Source: Trinickia symbiotica (GTDB lineage: Bacteria; Pseudomonadota; Gammaproteobacteria; Burkholderiales; Burkholderiaceae). From it: a stretch of DNA of 64,000 nt. This document shows, piece after piece, positions 26,238-37,500 of this stretch; position 1 is the stretch's first letter; every line of letters begins with the position of its first letter. The notes under the pieces were generated by a model that had not been told where the DNA came from, did not search any database, and worked only from the letters and a program-made list of their open reading frames with translations. The position numbers and the translations under genes were made by a program. Where the stretch lies: NCBI RefSeq assembly GCF_002934455.1, contig NZ_PTIR01000004.1, forward strand, positions 186,001 to 250,000. The letters are read 5' to 3'.

Positions 26238-28517
26238 TCAGGTCCGCACGCAATCGACGAAATACTCGAAGCGCCCGTTGACCGGTTCGGCAACGAGCCC
26301 GTGAATATCGGTCGAAAACCCGGGGAAGCGCTCGTTGAAATCGCGCGCGAACTTAAGGTAGCTGACGATCGTCTTGTTGAACCGCTCGCCCGGAATCAAA
26401 AGCGGAATGCCGGGCGGATAGGGCGTCAGCAACACGCTGGTGACGCGCCCTTCGAGCTCGTCGATCGGCACGCGGTCGATCTCGCGATGCGCGAGCTTCG
26501 CGAACGCATCGGACGGCTTCATCGCGGGCTCCATGTTCGAGAGATACATCTCGGTCGTAAGCCGCGCGATGTCGTTTGCGCGGTAGACGCTGTGAATCGC
26601 CTGACACAGATCGCGCAGGCCCATGCGCTCGTAAGCGGGATGCTGCGCGACGAATTCCGGCAGCACGCGCCAGAGCGGCTGGTTGCCGTCGTAGTCGTCC
26701 TTGAACTGCTGCAGCTCCGTCACCATCGAGTTCCAGCGGCCCTTCGTGATGCCGATCGTGAACATGATGAAGAACGAGTAAAGGCCCGTCTTCTCGACGA
26801 TGATGCCGTGCTCGGCCAGATACCTCGTCACGATCGCGGCCGGAATGCCCGTCTCGCCGAAATCGCCCGCCAGATCGAGGCCCGGTGTCACGATCGTCGC
26901 CTTGATCGGATCGAGCATGTTGAAGCCCTCGGCGAGCGGCCCGAAACCATGCCACGGATCATTCGCGCGAAGCACCCAGTCCTCGCGCGAGCCGATCCCC
27001 TCCTCGGCGAGCGCCTCCGGCCCCCAGACCTGGAAGAACCAATCGTCGCCGTACTCGGCGTCGACCTTGCGCATCGCGCGCCGGAAATCGAGTGCCTCGG
27101 CGATCGATTCCTCGACGAGCGCCGTGCCGCCCGGGGGCTCCATCATCGCGGCGGCTACGTCGCACGAGGCGATGATCGCGTATTGCGGGCTCGTCGACGT
27201 ATGCATCAGATACGCCTCGTTGAAGCGGTGCCGATCGAAGGCACCGTCGGCCGAATCCTGCACGACGATTTGCGAAGCCTGCGAGATCCCGGCGAGCAGC
27301 TTGTGCGTCGAATGCGTCGCGAAGACGAGCGCGCCCGTGCGCGGGCGTCCCGCGCCGATCGCGTGCATGTCCTTGTAGAACGGATGGAATTCGGCGTGCG
27401 GCAACCAGGCCTCGTCGAAGTGCAGCGTATCGAGGAAGTCGCCGAGCAGTTCCTTGATCATCTCGACGTTGTAGACGACGCCGTCGTAAGTGCTTTGCGT
27501 GATCGTGAGAATCCTCGGCTTCAGGCGCGGGTTCTTCTCGAGCGCCTCGCGCGCGAACGGATTCGCCTGGATCTTCTTGCGGATATTCTCGGGCCTGAAC
27601 TCGTCGAGCGGAATCGGCCCGATGATGCCGAAGTTGTTGCGCGTCGGCGTGAGGAACACGGGAATCGCGCCCGTCATCGTGATCGCATGGAGGATCGACT
27701 TGTGACAGTTGCGATCGACGACGACGATGTCGCCCGGCGCCACCGTCGCATGCCAGACGATCTTGTTCGACGTCGACGTGCCGTTCGTTACGAAAAACAG
27801 ATGGTCCGCGCTGAAGATCCGCGCGGCGTTGCGCTCGGACGCCGCCACTGGGCCGATATGATCGAGCAGCTGCCCCAGCTCGTCGACGGCGTTGCAGACG
27901 TCGGCGCGCAGCATGTTCTCGCCGAAGAACTGGTGGAACATCTGGCCGAGCGGGCTCTTCAGGAACGCGACACCGCCCGAGTGGCCCGGGCAGTGCCACG
28001 AGTACGAGCCTTCGTCCGCGTATTTGACGAGCTCCTTGAAGAACGGCGGCGCAAGCGAATCGAGGTAGACCTTCGCTTCGCGCACGATATGGCGGGCGAC
28101 GAACTCGGGTGTGTCCTCGAACATGTGAATGAAGCCGTGCAGCTCGCGCAGGATGTCGTTCGGCAGATGGCGCGAGGTGCGCGTCTCGCCGTAGAGAAAG
28201 ATAGGGATGTCCGCGTTGCGGCGCCGCACTTCAGTCACGAACGCGCGCAGCTCGATGATCGCCGTCGCGAGCTCGGGCAGCTCGCCGTCAGGTCCGGTCT
28301 CGCCGAGCATCAGCTCGTCGTCGTCGAGCGACAGGATGAAGCACGACGCGCGGCTCGACTGCTGCGCGAACGAGGTGAGGTCACCATAGCTAGTCAGCCC
28401 CAGCACCTCGACACCCTCGCCCTGGATCGCCTCGGCGAGCGCCCGGATGCCGGAACCCGAGATGTTCTCGGAGCGAAAGTCTTCGTCGATGATGACGACG
28501 GGGAAACGAAACTTCAT
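26238..28517 (-). CDS. Arginine/lysine/ornithine decarboxylase (AdiA-like, PLP)
   Basis: A 759-residue pyridoxal-phosphate amino-acid decarboxylase of the large inducible bacterial type. Residues 1-130 are the response-regulator-like wing domain (VVIIDEDFRSENIS). The PLP core has GHSGGVAF, FFVTNGTSTSNK, LHFDEAWLPHAEF and the cofactor lysine K406 in HSTHKLLAG. The C-terminal Orn/Lys/Arg domain ends near NGRFEYF. Length and motifs fit biodegradative arginine decarboxylase, which consumes protons and feeds polyamine synthesis, but lysine or ornithine cannot be excluded. A ribosome site GGAGATGG precedes the ATG. No AdiC-type antiporter is adjacent, so the gene may serve polyamine metabolism rather than acid resistance. 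Confidence 0.92.
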   Translation of the reverse strand: MKFRFPVVIIDEDFRSENISGSGIRALAEAIQGEGVEVLGLTSYGDLTSFAQQSSRASCFILSLDDDELMLGETGPDGELPELATAIIELRAFVTEVRRRNADIPIFLYGETRTSRHLPNDILRELHGFIHMFEDTPEFVARHIVREAKVYLDSLAPPFFKELVKYADEGSYSWHCPGHSGGVAFLKSPLGQMFHQFFGENMLRADVCNAVDELGQLLDHIGPVAASERNAARIFSADHLFFVTNGTSTSNKIVWHATVAPGDIVVVDRNCHKSILHAITMTGAIPVFLTPTRNNFGIIGPIPLDEFRPENIRKKIQANPFAREALEKNPRLKPRILTITQSTYDGVVYNVEMIKELLGDFLDTLHFDEAWLPHAEFHPFYKDMHAIGAGRPRTGALVFATHSTHKLLAGISQASQIVVQDSADGAFDRHRFNEAYLMHTSTSPQYAIIASCDVAAAMMEPPGGTALVEESIAEALDFRRAMRKVDAEYGDDWFFQVWGPEALAEEGIGSREDWVLRANDPWHGFGPLAEGFNMLDPIKATIVTPGLDLAGDFGETGIPAAIVTRYLAEHGIIVEKTGLYSFFIMFTIGITKGRWNSMVTELQQFKDDYDGNQPLWRVLPEFVAQHPAYERMGLRDLCQAIHSVYRANDIARLTTEMYLSNMEPAMKPSDAFAKLAHREIDRVPIDELEGRVTSVLLTPYPPGIPLLIPGERFNKTIVSYLKFARDFNERFPGFSTDIHGLVAEPVNGRFEYFVDCVRT

Positions 28518-28632
28518 GAACCATCTCCAAAAACAAGGACCGCCGGCCCGGTTTCAGCTCCGTGCCGAGCGGTCGCTCGAACAACCCGACAGCTTCTCGC
28601 CGCTATGCGTCAACAGTATGACGGACGACGCG

Positions 28633-29202
28633 TTACGTCTTCGGCAGCGTGACGCCGTGCTGCCCCTGGTACTTGCCGCCGCGGTCCGCGTACGAGACCT
28701 CGCACACCTCGTCGCTCTCGAAGAAGAGCACCTGTGCGACACCCTCGTTCGCGTAGATCTTCGCCGGCAGCGGCGTCGTGTTCGAGAACTCGAGCGTCAC
28801 ATAGCCTTCCCACTCGGGCTCGAACGGCGTCACGTTGACGATGATTCCGCAACGCGCATACGTGGACTTGCCGAGACACACCGTCAACACATTGCGCGGA
28901 ATCCGGAAGTACTCGACCGTGCGCGCGAGCGCGAACGAGTTCGGCGGAATGATGCAGACGTCGCCCTTGAAATCGACGAACGATTTTTCGTCGAAGTTCT
29001 TCGGGTCGACGATCGTCGTATTGATGTTCGTGAAGATCTTGAATTCGTCCGCGCAGCGAATGTCGTACCCGTAGCTCGACGTGCCGTAGCTCACGATCTT
29101 GCGGCCGTCCTCGGCCGTGCGCACCTGATCGGCCGTGAACGGCTCGATCATCTTGTGCTCTTCGGCCATGCGCCGAATCCACTTGTCGGATTTGATTGTC
29201 AT
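28633..29202 (-). CDS. dcd: dCTP deaminase
   Basis: A 189-residue cytoplasmic enzyme converting dCTP to dUTP, a source of dUMP for thymidylate synthesis. Family features: [27 protein letters not shown] (nucleotide site Ser/Arg), the catalytic Glu region [20 protein letters not shown], and the C-terminal GKYQGQHGV. Length equals the usual 188-190 residues. It lies 115 nt upstream of the decarboxylase gene in the same direction, with no functional relation evident. Confidence 0.97.
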   Translation of the reverse strand: MTIKSDKWIRRMAEEHKMIEPFTADQVRTAEDGRKIVSYGTSSYGYDIRCADEFKIFTNINTTIVDPKNFDEKSFVDFKGDVCIIPPNSFALARTVEYFRIPRNVLTVCLGKSTYARCGIIVNVTPFEPEWEGYVTLEFSNTTPLPAKIYANEGVAQVLFFESDEVCEVSYADRGGKYQGQHGVTLPKT

Positions 29203-29295
29203 AAAGGTGTGGTTAGCCTCGGAGACTGCCTTTCACTGCTCGCTGGTTTCAATCGCCTCGCGGCGTCCGCCGCCCGTCGTTCACTGCCGCGCCCG

Positions 29296-29841
29296 CTACC
29301 GGATGGTGCCGCAGGCAAGCGCCGGACCGACACTGTGATCGGGGAACGCCGGATCGTCCGGTTCGCGGTGAATCAGCACGGAACGGCCGATCACCGAGCG
29401 CACGCCATCGAGCGCCAGATCCGGGGCGACGATGAACCCCGTCGCCACGCCCGTGGCATCCGCATGGATGTTGCCGAGATCGCCCTCCACGCGCACGCCC
29501 GCCCGGAGCCTCGATGCCGCCGGCGCGAACACGGCGCCCGCGCTCGAGCCGTCCGCCGCGTTGCAATCGCCGCGCTCGTGCACTTGCAGCGCATGATCGC
29601 TGTTGGCCGGCAGGCCGGTCAGGTTATAGGTGACCTGGACGCCATCCGAGCGTTCGATGAACGTGACGGAGCCGCGCGCCGTGTTGCCGACGGTCGGGAG
29701 CAGTTGCGCGTTCGCGCGCTTTTCGTGGGGTCCGAAAAAAGCGGTGCAGCCAGCGAGCGTCGCGCCCATCAGACCCAGCAGGCCGATGCAGGCGAGGACG
29801 CTCAGCGCATGCGCGCACCGCCCGTCGGTTCGTTCTCTCAT
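29296..29841 (-). CDS. SodC-like lipoprotein lacking most Cu/Zn ligands
   Basis: 181 residues from the ATG at 29841, preceded by GAGGATCGC. The lipobox LAGC ends at Cys32, so this is a lipoprotein. The fold match to Cu/Zn superoxide dismutase is clear (GSVTFIERSDGVQVTYNLTG, VHERGDC, EGDLGNIHADATG, VLIHREPDD, ACGTIR). The disulphide cysteines are kept at C93 and C177. However, the first copper His is Gln86, the bridging His is Val104 (GAVFAP instead of GGHFNP), the zinc loop is shortened without its His, and the second zinc His is Val118. Only His88, His158 and Asp121 remain of the usual ligands. It is therefore unlikely to dismutate superoxide; a structural or binding role is possible. Confidence 0.88.
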   Translation of the reverse strand: MRERTDGRCAHALSVLACIGLLGLMGATLAGCTAFFGPHEKRANAQLLPTVGNTARGSVTFIERSDGVQVTYNLTGLPANSDHALQVHERGDCNAADGSSAGAVFAPAASRLRAGVRVEGDLGNIHADATGVATGFIVAPDLALDGVRSVIGRSVLIHREPDDPAFPDHSVGPALACGTIR

Positions 29842-29977
29842 GCGATCCTCACGCCGGCCGCGTACCCTACACGTCTCACGCGGGCACCGCCATGCCGGAC
29901 TCAAGCGAAGGCGACATGATACCGCGACGCGCGGCGCACGCGCGCGGCATGTCCGAACGGCCGGGGCGCAACCGCGC

Positions 29978-31066
29978 TCAGGTGTTCTGCACGACGATGC
30001 TCGGGAACTTCGACGTCATGTCGCGCGCGCGCTCGGCGATATGGATCGCGACCTTGCGGGCGATCTCGCGATAGGTCTCGGCAACGCGCCCGTCGGGCTC
30101 CGCAACGACGGTCGGGCGCCCGCTGTCCGCCTGCTCCCGGATCGCGATATCGAGCGGCAGGCTGCCGAGCAGCTCGACGCCGTAGTCGCCCGCCATCCGC
30201 TCGGCACCGCCCGCGCCGAAGATGTGCTCCGCATGGCCGCAATTCGAGCAGATATGGATGCTCATGTTCTCGACGATGCCGAGAATCGGCACGCCGACCT
30301 TCTCGAACATCTTCAAGCCCTTCTTCGCATCGATGAGCGCGATGTCTTGCGGCGTCGTCACGATGACCGCCCCGGTCACGGGCACGCGCTGCGCGAGCGT
30401 GAGCTGGATATCGCCCGTGCCGGGCGGCATGTCGACGATCAGATAGTCGAGCTCGCGCCAGTTCGTCTGCCTGAGGAGCTGCTCGAGCGCCGAGGTCACC
30501 ATCGGACCGCGCCAGACCATCGGGTTGTCCTGCTCGACGAGAAAGCCGATCGAATTCGCCTGCACCCCGTAGCCTTCGAGCGGATTCATCGACTGGCCGT
30601 CCGGCGAGTCGGGCCGGTCATGAATGCCGAGCATCGTCGGGATCGACGGCCCGTAGATGTCGGCGTCGAGCAGGCCCACCGACGCGCCTTCGCTCGCGAG
30701 CGCGAGCGCCAGGTTGACGGCTGTCGTGCTCTTGCCGACGCCGCCCTTGCCCGAGGCCACGGCGACGATGTTCTTGACGTTCGGCAGCAGCTTGACGCCG
30801 CGCTGCACGGCATGGGCGACGATCGACTGCGAGATCGCGACCTCGGCCCGCTCGACGCCGGGCACTTTGCGCAGCTCGCCCTCGACGAGCGCGCGCAGCG
30901 ACTCATGCCGCGTTTTGGCGGGGTAGCCGAGGACGACTTCGGCACGCACCGTCGTGCCGTCTATCGTGACGTTCCTGACGCCTTTCGCTGCCGAGAACGG
31001 GCGGCCCGTGTTGGGGTCCGTGACGGCCGCGAGGGCAGCGTCGACCAAGGCCCGATCAATGCTCAT
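29978..31066 (-). CDS. apbC: Fe-S cluster carrier protein ApbC (Mrp/NBP35 family)
   Basis: A 362-residue P-loop ATPase that carries iron-sulphur clusters to target proteins in the cytoplasm. The N-terminal MIP18/DUF59-like domain (VDAALAAVTDPNTGRPF, then GVRNVTIDG) precedes the deviant Walker A VASGKGGVGKST and the switch region LLDADIYGPSIP. The cluster-binding Cys pair is in ICSNCGHAEHIFG. The ATG at 31066 follows GGAG and gives the normal length; a longer frame reaching 31327 includes non-homologous sequence. Divergent from the OmpA-like gene with 284 nt between. Confidence 0.95.
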   Translation of the reverse strand: MSIDRALVDAALAAVTDPNTGRPFSAAKGVRNVTIDGTTVRAEVVLGYPAKTRHESLRALVEGELRKVPGVERAEVAISQSIVAHAVQRGVKLLPNVKNIVAVASGKGGVGKSTTAVNLALALASEGASVGLLDADIYGPSIPTMLGIHDRPDSPDGQSMNPLEGYGVQANSIGFLVEQDNPMVWRGPMVTSALEQLLRQTNWRELDYLIVDMPPGTGDIQLTLAQRVPVTGAVIVTTPQDIALIDAKKGLKMFEKVGVPILGIVENMSIHICSNCGHAEHIFGAGGAERMAGDYGVELLGSLPLDIAIREQADSGRPTVVAEPDGRVAETYREIARKVAIHIAERARDMTSKFPSIVVQNT

Positions 31067-31350
31067 TGAGACGACTCCGGAAAGGAAACGGCTTGCGGCG
31101 AACGGGCGGATCGGCAGCGCTCGCATTGCGGCGACCGGCGCCCCGCTCGCCGTTAAGCGGAAAATTGAAAAAAAATGTTGCGCGCCATTGCCAAAAACAG
31201 GCCCGAGGGGCACCTTCGCGTCGGCACACCGTGGGGCCGCATCCGGCCGCATAAACGCTATTGTAGTGGTTCGCGCCGCGGGCGTCGGCTGACGCTCGCG
31301 CGCGGCACGGTTACGCCGTTCCGACACGTTTTTATGAGAGGACCTGAAAA

Positions 31351-32016
31351 ATGCAAGCGAAAACAGTGACCCGCCTGGCAGTGTTGACCGTGGTCGGCGC
31401 GCTCGTCGCCGGCTGCGCGTCGCAAGACCAGACGAACGCCGCCTACGGCACGGGCGCCGGTGCCGGCGTGGGCGCCGTGATCGGCGCGCTGGCGGGCGGC
31501 GGCAAGGGGGCGGCCATCGGCGCCGGCGCCGGTGCGCTGCTCGGCGGCATCACGGGCTACAAGTGGGACGCGATCCGCAACCGACTCTCGGGGGCGTCGA
31601 GGGGAACGGGCACGCAGGTCAGCGAGCAGCCGGACGGCTCGCTCAAGCTGAACATTCCGAGCAACGTCACGTTCGCGACGAACAGCTACCAGATCAACCC
31701 GGCGCTCTACCCGACGCTGAACGAGCTGTCGACGCAGATGCAGCAGCATCCCGAGCTCGTCGCCGAGGTTCGCGGATATACCGACAGCACGGGCAGCCCT
31801 CAGTACAACCAGACGCTTTCGGTGAATCGCGCCCAGAGCGTGGCCACTTATCTGACCCAGCACGGCATTTCGCCCAATCGCCTGGCCGCGCAGGGCTACG
31901 GCGAGAACAATCCGGTCGCCGACAACAATACCGACGCGGGTCGTGCCCAAAATCGCCGTGTCGAAATCTATTTGCGTGCGACGGCTCAGCCCGGTCAACA
32001 ACCTCGTTACCAGTAA
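31351..32016 (+). CDS. OmpA-family lipoprotein with glycine-zipper segment
   Basis: A 221-residue outer-membrane lipoprotein. The signal peptide ends in a lipobox (VAGC, Cys22), a Gly/Ala-rich glycine-zipper stretch follows (GTGAGAGVGAVIGALAGGG), and the C-terminal half is an OmpA/Pal peptidoglycan-binding domain (NVTFATNSYQINPALYPTLN, then VRGYTDSTGSPQYNQTLS, NRRVEIYL). It probably ties the outer membrane to the cell wall. A GAGAGGA ribosome site precedes the ATG. A possible -10 hexamer TATTGT lies about 90 nt upstream. Confidence 0.93.
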   Translation: MQAKTVTRLAVLTVVGALVAGCASQDQTNAAYGTGAGAGVGAVIGALAGGGKGAAIGAGAGALLGGITGYKWDAIRNRLSGASRGTGTQVSEQPDGSLKLNIPSNVTFATNSYQINPALYPTLNELSTQMQQHPELVAEVRGYTDSTGSPQYNQTLSVNRAQSVATYLTQHGISPNRLAAQGYGENNPVADNNTDAGRAQNRRVEIYLRATAQPGQQPRYQ

Positions 32017-32363
32017 GGATTAACGAGGGGAGGCCGCGGGGCGCTGCCGACATCGGCTGGGAGCCCCGTCGGACGGGCGCGGAAGCCGCCCGGAATCTGC
32101 CGGTAAACGAATCGAAAAAAATTTCGAACTCGCCGAGCGATTCGCTGTCACTAGAATTGGTACGTGGTTGGCGCGAGCCAGCCGCGTCACCATTCTCCTC
32201 TTGTCGTTGTTGCTCCGGGGCGATTGCCCCGGTTTTTTTTGCCTCGTGCCTTTTGCCCCGTGCCGCGCGAATCGCCCGCCGTCGGCCGCTGGCACGATGA
32301 AGCGTGCCCCGCCTGTTAAAATCGCTGCTTCCCCTTGCACCGGCAGTCCGTCCCGAAACGCAG
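32017..32363. other. Intergenic region between the OmpA-like gene and metG
   Basis: 347 nt with no gene that I can support. It holds a CGAAA/TTTCG mini-dyad near 32113-32126, a TAGAAT hexamer at 32152-32157 without a good -35, a strong terminator at 32215-32240, and the metG -10-like TAAAAT at 32317-32322. A short RNA from about 32164 to the terminator is conceivable but unsupported. Confidence 0.45.
32215..32240 (+). terminator. Rho-independent terminator
   Basis: CCGGGGC (32215-32221), GATT loop, GCCCCGG (32226-32232), then eight T residues. It reads on the plus strand, about 200 nt after the OmpA-like gene and 75 nt before the metG promoter hexamer, so it ends the OmpA-like transcript or a short RNA between. 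Confidence 0.92.
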
Positions 32364-34535
32364 ATGACATCGCACGCCCCATTCGCCGCCAGCACCGACG
32401 CACCGCGCCGCCGGATTCTCGTCACGTCCGCCTTGCCTTACGCGAACGGACAGATCCACCTCGGCCACATGGTCGAGCACGTCCAGACCGATATCTGGGT
32501 CCGCGCCCTGCGAATGCACGGATATGAGGTCTACTACGTCTGCGCCGACGATGCCCATGGCACGCCGATCATGCTGTCCGCCGAAAAGGAGGGCATCACG
32601 CCCGCCGCGCTGATCGAGCGCGTGGCGCGCGAGCACCAGCGTGACTTCGCGAGCTTTCACATCTCGTACGACAACTACTACTCGACCGAGTCAGAAGAGA
32701 ACCGCGAGTTGTCCGAGTCGATCTACCTCGCTCTGAGGGACGCCGGGTTCATCGATGCGCGCGAGATAGAGCAGGCGTACGACCCCGTCAAAGAGATGTT
32801 CCTGCCGGACCGCTTCATCAAAGGCGAGTGCCCGAAGTGCGGCGCCAAGGACCAGTACGGCGACAGTTGCGAAGTCTGCGGCTCGACCTATCAGCCGACG
32901 GACCTCATCAACCCGTACTCGGTCGTCTCGGGCGCGACGCCGGTGCGCAGGACGTCGACACATTACTTTTTCCGGCTTTCCGATCCGCGCTGCGAAGCGT
33001 TCCTGCGCAGATGGGTTAGCGGCCTCGCGCAGCCCGAGGCCACGAACAAGATGAGGGAGTGGCTCGGCGAGGCAGGCGAGGCCAAGCTCGCCGACTGGGA
33101 CATCTCGCGAGATGCGCCCTATTTCGGCTTCGAGATCCCCGGGGCGCCGGGCAAGTACTTCTACGTCTGGCTCGACGCGCCGGTCGGCTATTACGCGAGC
33201 TTCAAGAACCTGGCCGCGCGCAAGGGGCTCGACTTCGAGAGCTGGATCTGCAAAGGCTCCGACGCCGAGCAGTATCACTTCATCGGCAAGGATATCCTCT
33301 ATTTTCATACGCTCTTTTGGCCCGCGATGCTCGAGTTCTCGGGGCACCGCACGCCGACGAATGTCTTCGCCCACGGTTTCCTGACCGTCGACGGCGCGAA
33401 GATGTCGAAGTCGCGCGGCACCTTCATCACCGCGTCGAGCTACGTGGAAACGGGCCTGAACCCCGAATGGCTGCGCTACTACCTCGCCGCCAAGTTGAAC
33501 TCGACGATGGAAGACATCGACCTCAACCTCGAGGACTTCCAGGCGCGCGTGAACAGCGACATCGTCGGCAAGTACGTCAACATCGCGAGCCGCGCGGCCG
33601 GGTTTCTGACGAAGCGGTTCGACGGACGCGTGCAGGACAGCGCGATGCGCCATCCGCTGCTCGACACGTTGCGCGCGGCACTGCCGCAGATCGCCGCGCA
33701 TTACGAAGCGCGCGAGTACAGCCGCGCCATCCGCCAGACGATGGAGTTGGCGGACGCCGTCAATACCTATGTCGACACAGCGAAGCCCTGGGATCAGGCG
33801 AAAGACCCGGCGAACGCCGTTGCGCTGCACGAGACGGTGAGCGTCAGCATCGAAGCGTTCCGCCTGCTCTCGATCGCACTGAAACCCGTGCTGCCGGTGC
33901 TCGCCGAGAACGTCGAAACGTTCCTCGGGGTGGCGCCGCTCGTCTGGGCCGACGCCGCTCGGCCGCTCTCGTCCGAACGGCCGATCAACGCTTACAAGCA
34001 TCTGATGACGCGCGTCGACGCGAAGCAGATCGAAGCGCTCGTCGCGGCGAATCGCCAAAGCCTGCTGCCCGCGAACGGCGCGCCCGCTGAGCAAAGCGGT
34101 CAGCCCGCCGAGGCCGGCAAGGCTCAGCAGGCCAACGGAAAGGGCGCGAAAGGCGCCAAGGCCGAGGCGACCGTCGCGAGCGCGAACGCGGACGGCGTCA
34201 TCAGCATCGACGATTTCGCCAAGATCGATCTGCGCGTGGCGCTCATCGTCGATTGCAAGGCCGTGGAAGGCTCAGACAAGCTGCTCCAGCTCACGCTCGA
34301 CGTCGGCGAGGGGAAGACGCGCAACGTCTTCTCGGGCATCAAGTCGGCGTATCGCCCCGAAGATCTCGTCGGCAAGCTGACGGTGATGGTCGCGAACCTC
34401 GCCCCGCGCAAGATGAAGTTCGGCGTCTCCGAAGGGATGGTGCTCGCGGCCTCCGCTGCCGACGAAAAAGCCGAGCCCGGCCTATACATCCTCGAGCCGC
34501 ACAGCGGCGCGCGGCCGGGCATGCGCGTGCGTTAG
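32364..34535 (+). CDS. metG: Methionyl-tRNA synthetase
   Basis: A 723-residue class I synthetase charging tRNA-Met. Visible are the HIGH-type motif HLGH in [15 protein letters not shown], the zinc knuckle CPKC...CEVC near residues 156-172, and KMSKS (K346-S350). The C-terminal dimerising tRNA-binding domain ([20 protein letters not shown] to the end) is joined through an Ala/Gly/Lys-rich linker. The start [10 protein letters not shown] at 32364 is preferred over an ATG 20 codons upstream, which would lie very close to the TAAAAT promoter hexamer at 32317-32322. Confidence 0.97.
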   Translation: MTSHAPFAASTDAPRRRILVTSALPYANGQIHLGHMVEHVQTDIWVRALRMHGYEVYYVCADDAHGTPIMLSAEKEGITPAALIERVAREHQRDFASFHISYDNYYSTESEENRELSESIYLALRDAGFIDAREIEQAYDPVKEMFLPDRFIKGECPKCGAKDQYGDSCEVCGSTYQPTDLINPYSVVSGATPVRRTSTHYFFRLSDPRCEAFLRRWVSGLAQPEATNKMREWLGEAGEAKLADWDISRDAPYFGFEIPGAPGKYFYVWLDAPVGYYASFKNLAARKGLDFESWICKGSDAEQYHFIGKDILYFHTLFWPAMLEFSGHRTPTNVFAHGFLTVDGAKMSKSRGTFITASSYVETGLNPEWLRYYLAAKLNSTMEDIDLNLEDFQARVNSDIVGKYVNIASRAAGFLTKRFDGRVQDSAMRHPLLDTLRAALPQIAAHYEAREYSRAIRQTMELADAVNTYVDTAKPWDQAKDPANAVALHETVSVSIEAFRLLSIALKPVLPVLAENVETFLGVAPLVWADAARPLSSERPINAYKHLMTRVDAKQIEALVAANRQSLLPANGAPAEQSGQPAEAGKAQQANGKGAKGAKAEATVASANADGVISIDDFAKIDLRVALIVDCKAVEGSDKLLQLTLDVGEGKTRNVFSGIKSAYRPEDLVGKLTVMVANLAPRKMKFGVSEGMVLAASAADEKAEPGLYILEPHSGARPGMRVR

Positions 34536-34560
34536 GGCCTGCTCGCCCTGCTTATCGGCC

Positions 34561-37500
34561 CTAGCGCGACCAGAAGCCGTCGAAACGGCGGCTGAAGCTG
34601 ATGTCGACGCCCTCGAACGTGCCGCCGTAAGCGGAAATGGACCAGAAGCGGGACAGGTTCACGGTCGCCTTGAAGGCATTGCTCGCTGACTGCAGCCCCT
34701 GCTCATAGCCGAGCACGAGCCGCTCGGTGATCGCCTTCGAGAGCATCACGACCTGCGGGTCCGTCAGGCCTACCTCGCTGCGTCCCACCGAGACCTCGTC
34801 GAGACCGACCGTTTGCGCGACGCGCTTGCCCGTCGCGCTGCCGAGCAGTGCGAGCGCCGTCGTCATCGTGCTTTGCTGGCCGAGGTTGTTGCCCTGATCG
34901 GTCCCATGCCCGAACAGCAGCCACGAGAGCTTTTCGTCGTCGGGCACGTTCGGCTCGGAGACGAGCTTGGCGACCGGTGCGCCGACCGTGCCGGTGACCT
35001 GTACCCCCGCTTCGACGTCCTGGTTGCGCCGCATCGCCAGGATGTTGATGCCGGGATTGGCCACGGGGCCGTTGAACGTGAAGAACCCGTTCTCGATCGC
35101 GAGCTTGCGGCCGAACGTCGTGTAAGTCGAGCCTTCGGTCACGCGCACGTTGCCGATCGCCCGCAGCGGCTTCAAAGGCGCCGACATCAGCGTCACCGTG
35201 CCGCGCAGGCCGAGATCGGCGCCCTGGCCGCGGAAGCGGAAATCGGAGCCCAGATCGATATCGATGTTGGCGCGCGGCGCGAAACGGCCGACGGGCTTGT
35301 TCATCGATTGCGTCGTGTCGGACGACGCGCGCGTTGCATTGCCGCCGCTCGGCCGGCCCCCGTTGTCGCGTACGATCACGACATCGTCCGACAACTTCGG
35401 CGCCGGCCGCTCGGGCATATCGAAGTGGGCACGATCCACCTTGAATTTGCCGTTGATGTCCATCCCGCCTTCGGGGCCGCCATTGGCGACCGTCGCGCTG
35501 CCCGAGAGCGAGAGCTGTCGATCGGGTGCGGCGAACAGCTCGAGCTTGTCCGCGACGATTTGCGCTGTCAGATCGGGCTCGGCACGATCGAGCCCGATGC
35601 GCCCCGTCGCGCGCAGGGTGCCCTTGCCGCCGTGGAACTCGACCTGCCGAAATTCGACGAGATTGTTCGAAAGCGCCACGCGCACCACGCCATCCTTCAG
35701 TTGTACGCCCTGGTCCACCCATGTCGCCGAAAGGCCGTCGCCTGTCAGCGAGCCCGAAACGGCCGGTTTCGCCGCGGTGCCGGCGAGCGTCAATTTCAGC
35801 GCAAGATGGCCGTCGAGCAGGTAGCTCGGGCCGATGAGGCCGCCCGTCGTTGTCAGCGACGGGACGTCGGCCGTCACCGCGCCGGCAAGCGGCGCATCGG
35901 CGCTGACACGGAGCAAGCCGCCGCGCGCCGCGTCGGGCGCGAGCGGCACGCTCGCATTGGCATCGGCCTTGCCGACCCGGCTTGCCGCGGCGTGCAGGGT
36001 CGCCGTGATCCGTGTGCCGCCGCTCGCTTCCACGCGGGCGCTGAGCGCCGTGATCCCGAGCGGCACCAGCCCCCCGCGCCCCGTATCGACCGATAGGTCG
36101 CCGCCGACGCGATCGATATGCGCATATCCGCGCGCCGTGCGGCCGACCGAGAAGTCCCAATCGCCCGCGAGCACGAGATCGCTTCTCACGCGCGACGGCG
36201 TGCCGGTCAATTCCTCGCGTACCGCGAGCAGACGGCCAATCGACAGGTTCGTGGCGGAGCCGGCCGAGCTCAGCGCCCCGCGATCGTACGCGAACGATTT
36301 AAGGTCGAAGCGCGCTCCTTCGAGCGCGAGCCGCGTCGCGCCGAGCGTGATCAGGTCGCGCGACGCCGTTACCGCCAGCGGCGATTGCAGCTCGAGCGAC
36401 GGCATGCCGCGGTTCGCCAGACGCGTCACCGTGCCGTCCCAGCGCGGGCCGCCGGGGGTCTCCTGCAAGCCGCCCGAGGCGGCCAGCGTCAGGTCGACGG
36501 GCCGGCCGCGCACCGTGCCTTTGCCCGCGACATCGAATGTATGCTTTGCGCGCGTGCCGCTCGCATGGGCCGACAGGCTCGTGAAGTCGCCCGCATTCAT
36601 ATGGACGTCGCGCGCATCCGTCGAGAATTCGAGTGCCCCGTTTGCGCCGTCGCGAATCAACGCGCGGCCCGTGGCCGCCCCGACACGGTTCTCTCCGAAC
36701 GCGACGTCCTTCGCGTCGTACGTCAACGTCGCATCGGGATGGGCCAATGTGCCCGTCAGATCTCCATCGGCGACGATCGTGCCGCCCAAGCCGAAGCCGA
36801 GCCGATCGAGCCTCGGCGCAGCAACGTGAAAGCGCAACCGGTCGCCTCGGCCGCCGAAACTGCCGTGCAGCTCGACGTCGTTGCCCGCGATCGAAACCGC
36901 CGCGTCGCTCGGCAGCAGCCGGTTGCCGACGAGTTGCACCGTGCCCGAGCCCGTGAGCGGGAAACCGTCGTAGACGCTGTCGCCGAGCTCGAAGCGCAGC
37001 TTCGTCGCGAACGCCGGCGCGAGCGCGCCCGTCGCCGCCAGCGTCCCCGTCACGCGGGCCTCCGGCAATTTCGGTAGCTTCTTGGGTGGTCTGCCTGTGG
37101 CGCCCCGGGTCGCCGTTGCGGGCACCTTCGCACCGCCCGCTGGCGAGTGCGCCTTCGTCGTGTGCGCAGAAGCCATCAGCAAACGCGGATCGAAATCGCT
37201 GAGCTTCGCGCGCAGATTGTAGGTTTCATGTGTATCGCGCGCGAGCGTGCCGTCGAGCTCGACACGGCCGGCCCCTGCGCTCACGCGCACGCCCTGCAAC
37301 GCGATCCGCGTTCGGTCGAGCGTCACCTCGGCGCGCGCGCCGAGCCGCGCGTGCTCGTCGGCCAGATCGAAATCGACCGCCTGCGTCCCGCCGTCGAGCG
37401 AGATGCCGATCGGACCGTCGAACGCGGTGGGCCGCACGTATGGCGTGAACGTATTGACGTCGAGCCCCGTTGCATGCAGGTTCAAACGACCCTTCCCACG

